Shown here: piece after piece, positions 11,401-18,685 of the stretch | Position numbering within the stretch: position 1 is the first letter of the stretch | How the letters are laid out: the number at the start of each line of letters is the position of its first letter | Assembly (NCBI GenBank): GCA_001784175.1 | Contig: MFPR01000028.1 | Span: 7,606 to 71,605, forward strand | Length of the DNA stretch: 64,000 nucleotides | Source of the DNA: Candidatus Lindowbacteria bacterium RIFCSPLOWO2_12_FULL_62_27 | GTDB taxonomy: Bacteria; Lindowbacteria; 2-12-FULL-62-27 | Reading direction: 5' to 3' | The notes under the pieces: generated by a model | What the model was told of the DNA's origin: nothing | Database searches by the model: none | Seen by the model: only the letters and a program-made list of their open reading frames with translations | Program-made: the position numbers and the translations under genes

Positions 11401-11866
11401 CCCGAAACTCTACACGCAGGAGGAACTCGACGAGGACCAGCAGATGACGATCTACTACCTGGCCGCGCGCGAGGGCAAGCTCGAGAGCGTCAAGTACAAG
11501 CCGGTCGAGGTCAAACAATTTATTTTTCAGTTCGTCAATTTCTGCAAGGACCTCGTCGCCACGCGCGATGCGTCCTATCTCGGGGCCCTGCAGGATCGTG
11601 TGCGGCAGTTCACCGAGGAGATGGAGTGGCGGCAAAAGGTCTACAAGGATTCGAAATTCGATCCCCGTGCCGGCATGCTCCTGTTCCCGCCCCAGGACAA
11701 CAAATACTGTCAGTCCTGCGACCACCACCATCTCTGCCCGCTCAAGACCGACATGACGCTGACCGGCGAGGTCCAGAAAAAGGGGACGCAGTTTGAGGAT
11801 GGCGTGGACGCCAAGGAGTTGGCGGAAGAGTCGACGGATCGTGTCGCGACGTACGATGTTGCCTGA
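8447..11866 (+). CDS. Fused tandem PD-(D/E)XK nuclease (two RecB/AddB/Cas4-like modules)
   Basis: 1139 residues; GTG start preceded by GAGGAGG (8434-8440). Module 1: L-S-F-S-K-M-N-T-Y-Q-T-C (Cys39), catalytic Asp171 in G-R-L-D-R-L-D, Asp185-x-Lys187 in I-I-D-Y-K-T-G, and closing cysteines C771-x2-C774-x5-C780. Module 2 repeats the plan: Cys853 in S-Y-E-L-C, Asp967 in F-I-D-R-V-D, Asp981-x-Lys983, and C1088-x2-C1091-x5-C1097. One early plus three late cysteines is the [4Fe-4S] signature of AddB, Cas4 and Dna2 nucleases. Module 1 carries a ~500-residue helical insertion (about 240-745) between its core and its cysteines, and further Cys at 784, 790, 794 and 800. No helicase motifs are visible. 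It lies 6 bp upstream of a ComEC-like gene. Confidence 0.9.
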   Translation: MIKDINFKSLAVKLWKDFLYFLSNPIPLSFSKMNTYQTCAYKYKLIYLDRQPGKPSPYLAYGTVMHDTLFEFESIPRGVKRDYADLERIFQKNWNLHFESYRRKWGKSLYDLIAAEKNTPAEELEKAAYDTAVIMLKNYWRDESKNPNKVRYVEKWLFGELGHYHVTGRLDRLDQRPDGHYEIIDYKTGQRIYDADTLKDASRGYGLQAGVYYEMCRSAWRDRVDRFIFKYLQKRQTLMEHLASEWIDTVVGAARGALSSAPESAIPGGAAVDPAALTATALHAVRDKLEEKLLKKVLAECEEERVRKEVRKIRLEEEQEILNELDEAARPTARVFLKALNKALEDRITAEVDRSVEKLDDPEGVRGVIREALKALDEGRVGDCVSACVKNVETQFRSLAGAVAWPNLATPERERIVNEIIETLYRREIKDTCAAYLQAMTPEKLARSAEAALSAAPDIRPDQRPALIRHVLDTLRASFARSLDAYTPDEIARVIAESTPPNFLTSEHVERTNRLLDRLVTRTALREDKAGRKLPDDAISAARRNIMLAPLADVIKHIVRACLDGVIADLRAEKSSELTAALRGQYLGALRALAGPLFVQTAARKVAVAYGRQAFHEIYYQTAVVPVVDHVTRLFERPDVMKIYAQIETGLTERDRKAKAQRLIEKLNWTDAAALVEESVRPVLTAWEGALQGIAAGAVEEAVAASFSPADLEAVLDRAAELFENRLERVCTLDVEVPYAPETRENVIRAIEQVQDGIRRNEFSTARGALCGWCEYQSGCPAWCRYRDICKDTCKDEYHCKRWFDEKTGRLVEGRPPDMTHEEYLRRIEAKYEVTDRSLFRLSFSKMNSYELCPMNYRKLYLDHVSPKPKSFFSIGLSFHQTMEDLYAYHGPHQQPSLKMLLDLFRKKWISAGYRSREEEDFNFRRGLRMCEDYYEAYIDGAYKPAGAAEDYFEFKLGRTLLCGFIDRVDMNEDGSISIIDYKTNPKLYTQEELDEDQQMTIYYLAAREGKLESVKYKPVEVKQFIFQFVNFCKDLVATRDASYLGALQDRVRQFTEEMEWRQKVYKDSKFDPRAGMLLFPPQDNKYCQSCDHHHLCPLKTDMTLTGEVQKKGTQFEDGVDAKELAEESTDRVATYDVA

Positions 11867-11872
11867 CCTCTG

Positions 11873-14800
11873 ATGGCCGCGTTCAGTTCCGCTGCGGTCC
11901 CCGCCGCGCCGGCCGCGCGGCCGCACCGGTTCGACACCTATCTCAAGTCCGTTTTCATCAATATGGTTCGCTATCTCGAAGTCTGCGCATTGCCGTATCT
12001 GGCGGGCATCGCGTCCGGGGTCGGTTTTGACCTGAAAATCCCGCCGGCCGTCTGGGCGGCGCTGTCGACGCTCGGGGTATGGGGAACGGTCCTGGTCCTC
12101 TATGGACCGATCATCCTTCTTCACGCGTTTTTCATCCAGTGGATGAAAACGCGCCACCCGGAACAAAGTCCGATCGTGTTTCTGGAGGACGGCGTGACGG
12201 AACACCGGTGTACGGTCTTCCTGGCCGTCCTCGCGGCCTGCGTATCGATCGTGTTCGGCGTGATCAACTACAATTTCGCGGTCGACATCTCGCATCCCCG
12301 GCACATTTCGCGGCACGTCGTGAAACCCTGGGAAACCAACCCGGTGAGCCTGGACGGCAAGATCGTCCGGGAGCCGGATTTCCGCGAGCATGCGGTGTGG
12401 CTGTATCTTCAGCCTCGCATGCTCGACGGCCGCGAACCGATCGAAAAGGGCCTCGTGCTCGTCCAGGTGGCCCGGACCGTCGAAGGGTTCGAGGAATTCG
12501 AGTACGGCCAGCACATCCAGGTGAAGGGCAATCTCGTCGAGCCGGAAGCCGCCACCAATCCCGAGACGTTTGATTACAAGCGCTGGCTCAACAACCGGAA
12601 CGTCTTCGGCCTCATCCGCATCAACAAGCCGGAAAACGTCCGGTACCTGGGCGTCCGCGAATCCAACCCCGTCTTTGATATCTCGCTCTGGGTCAAGAAA
12701 AAATTCCTCGGCATCATGAAACAGACCCTGCCCTACCCGCACTCGGCCTTTCAGGGCGGGATTATCTACGGCCTGAAAACCGGCCTCGATCCGGTAATCC
12801 ATTTCGAATTCAAGTGGGCCGGCATGGCCTGGGTCCTCGTCGTCGCCGGCGCGCACCTCCTCATGGTCTACCTCACGCTGAAAATGATATTGGAAAGCAT
12901 CCGGCCGAACCCGAAAATCGCCTTCACGGTGCTGTTTGTGCTCCTGATCATGTTCCTGATCCTGACCGGCATCAACCCGCCGACCGTCCGGGCCTTCATC
13001 ATGATCATGCTCTACGAATTCACCAAGGTATTCCTGGGCCAGGACATCCGGGCGGCCGTGCGGAGCGCCATCGGGATCGCGGCGTTTTTGCTGCTGTCCT
13101 CGCACGTCTTTCCATATTTTTCTCCGCTCCTCATCTTTGAGCCGACCGTCACGCTCTCCTTCGGCGCGGTGCTGTCGCTCGTGTATCTGTCCCGGCCGAT
13201 CGAACACATGCTCCGGCGATACTGCTACGGCATGACCAGCGTGGTCGTGCTCGGGGGTGTGACGGCGTCGCTGGTGTATCTCAGCCTCAAGCGCCCCGTG
13301 ACGCTCTCGCTCATGTTCTGGCAGCAGATCCCCATCTGGGTCGTCACGCTCATCTGCGCCGTGATCACCGCGCGCATCAACGACAGGTACCGGGACCGGT
13401 ATCAGCTCGATCAAATTTATCTCGGATACAACGACCCGGCCCGATTTCACGGGTGGCTGCGCTGGATCCATCCGACCTTCCTGACGTACAACAACCTTCC
13501 CCGCTGGGTTCTCGGCTTCGTCGGCGCGCAGATCGCCATCCAGTTCGGCATGGTCATGCCGCTGTCGAGCTGGTATTTCCAGCGCTCGCCGGTAGGCGGG
13601 CTGCTCGCCAACATCGTCGCGTTTCCGGCGCTTGGCGTGATCATCCAGGTGGGCCTCGTGGCGGTCCTCATCGGCATGATTCCCGTGATCGGCCTGCCGC
13701 TCGCGTTCATTCTGAACGCCGCCGATTATCTGGGCATCGAGCTTCTCATGTTCCTCGCGCGGGTCAGCAAGGAATTTTTCCCGTACCCGATGGCGATGAA
13801 ACCGACGGGGTCACAGCTCCTCCTTTATTACGGAATCCTTTTTGGATTCGTGTTGTTCGACAAGATTTTTTATTCGTTCGAAAAACATGGGTATCTCACG
13901 CTGCGGGAGGTTCTCGAGCAAAAATTCCTGTTCACCAAACGGCCGTTCTACGCGCGGATGATCCGGGTGCTGAGCACGCCCAAACGCGAATGGCTCTTCG
14001 TCGGCGTCGTGGCCGTTTTGCTCGCCGGCGTCGGATGTTACATGGCCCAGGGCCGGAAGCTGGACCATCTCAAGATCATCGTGATGGAACTCGACGAAGG
14101 CGCCGGCACGGTGATCATGACGCCGGGCGGGACGCGGTTCCTCGTCGACGGCGGCGGCGTCTCATGGAACCCGCGGTTCAACGTCGGCGAACGCACCGTC
14201 GCGCAGGTCCTCTTGGGACAGCAGATCGAGCACATCGACGCGGTCTTCATCACTTCGTTCAACTCCACCAACATCGGCGGCCTTCCGTTCATCCTCGAAA
14301 ATTTTACGGTGGGCCGCGTGTTCGTTCCGTACGATCCCGCGATCCTCACGTCGGACGAGGAATTCACCAGCCACAACTACATGGAACTGGCGGCGAAGGT
14401 CGACCGGGAGGGTGACCGCGCCAAGATTTCGATGATGGTCCGGCGCGGGCGGGTGAGCACGAAGCAGGTGGTGGAATCGATCGAGGCGATCCGAAAGGCT
14501 GTCCGGAGCCGGCAGATTCCCGTGTCGCGTCTGTCGGAGGGCGCGCAGGTCCTCAAGGGCAGCGACGTCCAGATCGATGTCCTGAACCCCGTCGCGGACA
14601 AATCCGCGATGGCGGGCCGCGGCCTCGTCAACAATGGGTTGGTCCTTCGGATCACCTACGGCGGAAACTCGGTCCTGTTGCCGGGCGACCTGGACGCCGA
14701 CGGCGAGGCGGAACTGATCGCACGCGCGAAAAATTTGAAATCGAGATTTGTCCTCGTGCCGGCGCACGGCGACGAGGAATCAAGCGGTGATGCGTTTCTG

Positions 14801-15166
14801 AAAGCCGTGCAACCGGAGTACGCCGCGGTTCAGTACCGCCGGCCTTTCCGGCGCCCGACGGACCGCGCGCGGCTTGATCGCCTGATCCGGCGTCTCGAAT
14901 CCGCCGGCATCAAGGTGGACGTCCGGATGGAGGACCTGGATGCCTTTGAGCAGGTGGTCCGGCTCTATGAGGCGGCGGGCGCCAAAGTCCTGCGGACGGA
15001 TCTGAATGGCGCCATCCTCATCGACGCCTGGGCCGACGGCCGCTTCTCGGTATCGCCGATGCTCAAAACCGCGCAGAAGGAAATCGCGGCCGAGACGGAA
15101 GCCGACGAGTCGGACACCGACGTCCAGGACCGGTCGATGCTCAAGAGCGAAGGGACGGGGTTGTAG
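11873..15166 (+). CDS. ComEC/Rec2-like competence channel with degenerate metallo-beta-lactamase domain
   Basis: 1097 residues, longer than typical ComEC (700-800). Layout: N-terminal hydrophobic helices (about 25-155), an OB-fold/DUF4131-like region (about 160-265), the multi-pass competence domain (about 290-730; contains F-Q-G-G-I-I-Y-G and P-P-T-V-R-A-F), a further helix, then a C-terminal metallo-beta-lactamase-fold domain (about 725-1060). ComEC forms the inner-membrane channel for single-stranded DNA during transformation. Here the H-x-D-x-D-H ligand motif is replaced by S-F-N-S-T-N (795-800), directly before the conserved I-G-G-L-P, and the later H-H-G-S becomes A-H-G-D (His965). L-P-G-D-L is kept. 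The nuclease site is therefore probably dead. Its 3' end overlaps the convergent transketolase gene by 26 bp. Confidence 0.88.
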   Translation: MAAFSSAAVPAAPAARPHRFDTYLKSVFINMVRYLEVCALPYLAGIASGVGFDLKIPPAVWAALSTLGVWGTVLVLYGPIILLHAFFIQWMKTRHPEQSPIVFLEDGVTEHRCTVFLAVLAACVSIVFGVINYNFAVDISHPRHISRHVVKPWETNPVSLDGKIVREPDFREHAVWLYLQPRMLDGREPIEKGLVLVQVARTVEGFEEFEYGQHIQVKGNLVEPEAATNPETFDYKRWLNNRNVFGLIRINKPENVRYLGVRESNPVFDISLWVKKKFLGIMKQTLPYPHSAFQGGIIYGLKTGLDPVIHFEFKWAGMAWVLVVAGAHLLMVYLTLKMILESIRPNPKIAFTVLFVLLIMFLILTGINPPTVRAFIMIMLYEFTKVFLGQDIRAAVRSAIGIAAFLLLSSHVFPYFSPLLIFEPTVTLSFGAVLSLVYLSRPIEHMLRRYCYGMTSVVVLGGVTASLVYLSLKRPVTLSLMFWQQIPIWVVTLICAVITARINDRYRDRYQLDQIYLGYNDPARFHGWLRWIHPTFLTYNNLPRWVLGFVGAQIAIQFGMVMPLSSWYFQRSPVGGLLANIVAFPALGVIIQVGLVAVLIGMIPVIGLPLAFILNAADYLGIELLMFLARVSKEFFPYPMAMKPTGSQLLLYYGILFGFVLFDKIFYSFEKHGYLTLREVLEQKFLFTKRPFYARMIRVLSTPKREWLFVGVVAVLLAGVGCYMAQGRKLDHLKIIVMELDEGAGTVIMTPGGTRFLVDGGGVSWNPRFNVGERTVAQVLLGQQIEHIDAVFITSFNSTNIGGLPFILENFTVGRVFVPYDPAILTSDEEFTSHNYMELAAKVDREGDRAKISMMVRRGRVSTKQVVESIEAIRKAVRSRQIPVSRLSEGAQVLKGSDVQIDVLNPVADKSAMAGRGLVNNGLVLRITYGGNSVLLPGDLDADGEAELIARAKNLKSRFVLVPAHGDEESSGDAFLKAVQPEYAAVQYRRPFRRPTDRARLDRLIRRLESAGIKVDVRMEDLDAFEQVVRLYEAAGAKVLRTDLNGAILIDAWADGRFSVSPMLKTAQKEIAAETEADESDTDVQDRSMLKSEGTGL

Positions 15167-17036
15167 CTTTTTCTCTCTGCCGGACCGCCTGCATGATCGC
15201 GCGTTTTGAAATGTCCTCATAATCTAGCAGTTCCTCGGGTTTGCCGCTCTTCGGAAGTTTCCTCACGGCCAGTTTCGTGACGCGCACGGGTGTGTCCGCA
15301 AGCGCGCTCAGCACGGCCTCGCCCAGGCCGCCCTCCGCGAAGTGGTCCTCGACGGTGACGATGTGTCCGGTGTCGGCCGCGGCTTTTCTCAGAGTCTGGG
15401 CGTCGATGGGTTTGATGCTGTACAGATCGATGACGCGTATGGGGGTGCCGTCGCGCCGAAGCTCTTCGGCGGCGGCGAGCGCCTCGTGCAGCGTGATGCC
15501 CGCCGCAACCACCGTGGCCGCGTCCCGGTCGCTCTGCCGTAAAACCTTGCACCCGCCGATGGGAAACTCGTCCTGCGGGCCGTAGAGGAGGGGCGTTTCC
15601 TTGCGCGTCGTTCGGAGATACACCATCCCGACATGACGCGCCGCCTCCTCCACGAGTCTGGCTGCCGACCATGCGTCGGCCGGATAGAGAACGACACTGC
15701 CGAGGATCGCGCGGAACATCGCGATTTCCTCCAGCCCCATCTGGGACGGGCCGTCCTCGCCGATGGAAACGCCGGCGTGTGATCCGACGAATTTGATGTT
15801 CGCACGCGAATACTGGCTCATCCGGATCTGATCGTACGCGCGCGTCAGAAAGGCGGCAAAGGTCGAAACAAACGGGATTTTGCCCCGGCGTGAGAGGCCC
15901 AGCGCAACGCCGGCCATGTTCTGCTCTGCGATGTACATTTCGAAAAACCGGTCCGGATGGGCCTGCGCAAAGATTTCGGCGTAGGTGGAATTGCTTGTTT
16001 CCGCGTCGAGCACGACGATGTTCGGATATTTTTTGAAGGCCGTCACCAGCGCCTGCCCGTAGGCTTTCCGCGTCGGCGTCGGCTTGTCAAACGCCAGCGG
16101 CGCCGCGCGCTCCACGGCCGGTTTCCGCGCGCCGGGGGGAATTTTGTACGGCAACGGTTTGGCCGGCGCCGCCGTCAAAGACTGATCGACGGGCCCGAGT
16201 TCCTTCAGGACGCGATCGAGTTCCTGCGGCGTCACGGGCTTGCCGTGCCAGTTGTCCTTGTCGGCCAGATACCGCGTTCCGGCGCCTTTCAACGTTTTCG
16301 CCACGATCATGACGGGCTTGCCCCGTACCGCGATCGCCTGCCGGTATGCCGCGAGGATTTTCGGAAGCGAGTGCCCGTCGACCGACAGCGTGTGCCATCC
16401 GAAGGCCGATACGCGCCGAATGTATGCTTGGATGTCGTGACCATACATTGTCTGGCCGCGCTGCCCCAGCCGGTTGACATCGAGGATTCCGACGAGATTG
16501 TCGAGCTTGTAATGCGCAGCGATCTGAATGGCTTCCCATTGGGATCCTTCCGCCATCTCGCTGTCGCCGAGAAGCACGTATGTCCGGTAGCCGACGCGGT
16601 CGAGGTACTTCGCATTGAGCGCCATCCCGACTCCGATGGAAAGTCCCTGCCCGAGCGACCCGGTGGCGGCCTCGGTGTAGGGAAAGGCCATGGCCGGATG
16701 GCCTTCGAGCGGGCTGTTCAATTTGCGCAGCGTCAGAAGTTCTGATGGAGTGAGCTTGCCGGCCACCGAAAAGAGCGCATAGAAAAGCGGCGATGCGTGA
16801 CCTTTGGAGAAGATCAGCCGGTCGTTGTTGGGATGCTCCGGCCGGTCGAGGTCGAAGCGGAATATCCCGCCGAACATCAGCGCCGTCATGAGGTCCGTCG
16901 CCGACATCGATGAGGTCGGATGGCCGGACCCGGCCCGCGTGGTGGACATGAGAATGTGATGCCGGATCAGCCGTGCGATCCCGGCCAGCCGGCCGTCTTT
17001 GAGAGGTATGGATTTTTTTCGTCGCACTCTCACCAT
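15141..17036 (-). CDS. tkt: Transketolase (short animal/archaeal-like type)
   Basis: 631 residues from the ATG at 17036; an in-frame GTG at 17051 is possible but less likely because a promoter -10 lies 6 nt before the ATG. Motifs: S-G-H-P-T-S-S (substrate loop), L-G-D-S-E-M-A-E-G-S-Q-W-E-A (TPP binding, with G-D-S where the long type has G-D-G), Y-I-A-E-Q-N-M-A-G-V-A in the pyrimidine domain, and H-A-G-V-S-I-G-E-D-G-P-S-Q. The shorter length and these variants resemble animal transketolases and the split archaeal subunits rather than the 670-residue enzyme at 6184. Role: pentose phosphate pathway ketol transfer, possibly with different substrate or expression. Confidence 0.93.
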   Translation of the reverse strand: MVRVRRKKSIPLKDGRLAGIARLIRHHILMSTTRAGSGHPTSSMSATDLMTALMFGGIFRFDLDRPEHPNNDRLIFSKGHASPLFYALFSVAGKLTPSELLTLRKLNSPLEGHPAMAFPYTEAATGSLGQGLSIGVGMALNAKYLDRVGYRTYVLLGDSEMAEGSQWEAIQIAAHYKLDNLVGILDVNRLGQRGQTMYGHDIQAYIRRVSAFGWHTLSVDGHSLPKILAAYRQAIAVRGKPVMIVAKTLKGAGTRYLADKDNWHGKPVTPQELDRVLKELGPVDQSLTAAPAKPLPYKIPPGARKPAVERAAPLAFDKPTPTRKAYGQALVTAFKKYPNIVVLDAETSNSTYAEIFAQAHPDRFFEMYIAEQNMAGVALGLSRRGKIPFVSTFAAFLTRAYDQIRMSQYSRANIKFVGSHAGVSIGEDGPSQMGLEEIAMFRAILGSVVLYPADAWSAARLVEEAARHVGMVYLRTTRKETPLLYGPQDEFPIGGCKVLRQSDRDAATVVAAGITLHEALAAAEELRRDGTPIRVIDLYSIKPIDAQTLRKAAADTGHIVTVEDHFAEGGLGEAVLSALADTPVRVTKLAVRKLPKSGKPEELLDYEDISKRAIMQAVRQREKATTPSLRS

Positions 17037-17070
17037 TTGATTATGATACACCGATTCGTTCGAAAGACAA
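17034..17070 (-). promoter_or_regulatory. Promoter for leaderless transketolase mRNA
   Basis: On the minus strand TTGTCT (17070-17065) and TATCAT (17048-17043) are separated by 16 bp. The ATG begins 6 nt after the -10, so the transcription start should fall at or next to the A of the ATG. No Shine-Dalgarno is present upstream of the ATG. Confidence 0.55.
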
Positions 17071-17093
17071 GTTTGGTTTTAAGTTTTTTGAAT

Positions 17094-18008
17094 TCAGTCC
17101 CCGTTCAGCGCGTCCTCCACGCTCAGCGGCAAGCGTCGTCCCGGCGTGCCGTCGCGTTTGAATTTTTCAAAAAAATATTTCGTGATCGCCGGCGGCTCCA
17201 GCCGCGCGTGCTCCAGAAGCGGGATGTCGGTCAGGACGCCCCGGGCGTCGCGGTCGGCAAGCAGCCGGCCGGTTTCCATCACCAGCACGCGCTCTGCGAC
17301 CTGCGGGACCAGGTCCATTTCGTGCGTGACGATCAGAAACGCGTATTTGTGCCGCCGGTTCAGATGCCGGATGAGTTCCACGAGATGGCGCATGGCGGCC
17401 GGATCGAGGCCGGAGGTCGGTTCGTCGAGGACCAGGAGCGGCGCGCGCATCGCGATGAGGCCGGCGAGCGCGACGCGCTTCATCTCGCCGAGGCTCAGAT
17501 GGTGGATGGGTCGCTGCGCCAGATGTTCCGCCTCGGTGAGTTTGAGCGCCTCCATCACGCGCACCCGGATTTCGTCCTTCGGAAGGCCGATCCCCTCCAA
17601 CCCGAACGCGACGTCCTCGGATACATGGCTGCAGAAGAGCTGGTCGTTCGGGTCCTGAAACAGGATGCCGACACGGCGAAACGCCTGGGATGCGGCATCC
17701 CGCGTGAGTTCCGCGCCGCCGAGCGCGATCGCGCCGCGGTCCGGCCGCAGCAAGCCGGCGATGACCTTGAGAAGCGTCGTTTTGCCGGATCCGTTCGGCC
17801 CGCAGAGCGCGACCGTCTCGCCGGGCTGAATGCAAAACGAGATGCCGGACAGGATCGGCAGGCCGTCATGGTAGGAGAAATGGATATCGTTGCATTCCAG
17901 GACCGGCCGGCCGTTGACGGGCAGAAGGGGCGAGAGATCGCACGTGTCGCAGGCGGGCGCCGCCGATTCCGGCGGCTCCTCGGCGCCGAATAAAAATTTC
18001 AGGTTCAT
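17094..18008 (-). CDS. cbiO: Cobalt/nickel ECF transporter ATPase CbiO
   Basis: Energising ATPase of a Cbi-type metal importer. A ~35-residue N-terminal extension carrying C-x-x-C (C-D-T-C) precedes the ABC core. Walker A G-P-N-G-S-G-K-T-T, Q-loop F-Q-D-P-N-D-Q-L-F (typical of ECF ATPases), signature L-S-L-G-E-M-K-R-V-A, Walker B L-L-V-L-D-E-P-T and switch His in V-T-H-E are all present. 304 residues, a little longer than the usual 270-280. It overlaps cbiQ by 4 bp (ATGA), the classical coupling arrangement in cbiMQO operons. The C-x-x-C extension could sense metal, which is speculative. Confidence 0.93.
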   Translation of the reverse strand: MNLKFLFGAEEPPESAAPACDTCDLSPLLPVNGRPVLECNDIHFSYHDGLPILSGISFCIQPGETVALCGPNGSGKTTLLKVIAGLLRPDRGAIALGGAELTRDAASQAFRRVGILFQDPNDQLFCSHVSEDVAFGLEGIGLPKDEIRVRVMEALKLTEAEHLAQRPIHHLSLGEMKRVALAGLIAMRAPLLVLDEPTSGLDPAAMRHLVELIRHLNRRHKYAFLIVTHEMDLVPQVAERVLVMETGRLLADRDARGVLTDIPLLEHARLEPPAITKYFFEKFKRDGTPGRRLPLSVEDALNGD

Positions 18009-18685
18009 GAAACGCCCCCGCGCGCGCGAATGCTCAGATCAATTCGCTCCGCTCGATCGTAGGCCTGCAGGAAAATCTGCGCGGCCAGCCGGGAGGTGGT
18101 GTCGATCCGTCGTGCGCGGTTCGACATCCCGCCCCTCGCCTTCGCGGCGGTCCACATCCGGTCGAATTCGTCCCAGAGAAGAAAAACGTAGCGGTACATG
18201 AAGGCCAGCGTGTCAACCAGGACGCCGGGCACTCGGATTTTCCGGAGGACGGCGATTTGTTCCGTAAACGGCGTCGTGAGAAAAAGCGCCGCCATCCACG
18301 CCATGTCGCACGCGACCCGCGCGGCCGCCGCGATTCCCTCTCGCAGGCCCTCCCGGTAGGCCGTGAGCGGGCCAAACGACCAGATCGGAGTTGCGCCGAA
18401 TCCGAACGAAAAGCCGATGACCACCACCAGCGTCGCCCATGCGGGCGCCAGGAAGAAGAGCAGGAATTGGCGGCGCGGGATGCGCGAGCCGATGAGAAGA
18501 ATCCCCGCCACGGCGAACAAGAGGAGACTCACCGGCAGCTTCGCCACCGTCACGTTGGCCGCGACGGCGGTCACGGCCAGAAACATCTTGAGGCCGGCGC
18601 CGGCAGACCGCCAGCCCTTGGGCGGTGCAGCGAACAGATGCTCCTCGATTTCGAGATAATCTCTAAGAGAAAGTTTTCCGCTCAT
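18005..18685 (-). CDS. cbiQ: Cobalt/nickel ECF transporter transmembrane protein CbiQ
   Basis: 226 residues from an ATG with a GGGGGA Shine-Dalgarno; a TTG 12 nt upstream is also in frame. Several hydrophobic helices lie between residues 30 and 190 and are followed by a cytoplasmic loop with A-R-G-G and the C-terminal I-R-A-R-G, the coupling motifs by which T-components bind the ATPases. It joins the substrate-binding CbiM to CbiO. It overlaps cbiM by about 23 bp and cbiO by 4 bp, so the three are surely one operon. Confidence 0.92.
   Translation of the reverse strand: MSGKLSLRDYLEIEEHLFAAPPKGWRSAGAGLKMFLAVTAVAANVTVAKLPVSLLLFAVAGILLIGSRIPRRQFLLFFLAPAWATLVVVIGFSFGFGATPIWSFGPLTAYREGLREGIAAAARVACDMAWMAALFLTTPFTEQIAVLRKIRVPGVLVDTLAFMYRYVFLLWDEFDRMWTAAKARGGMSNRARRIDTTSRLAAQIFLQAYDRAERIDLSIRARGGVS

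Noticed and set aside
11078..13471. 797-codon minus-strand ORF
   Set aside because: Spans the boundary of two well-supported plus-strand genes; composition is a GC-rich shadow.
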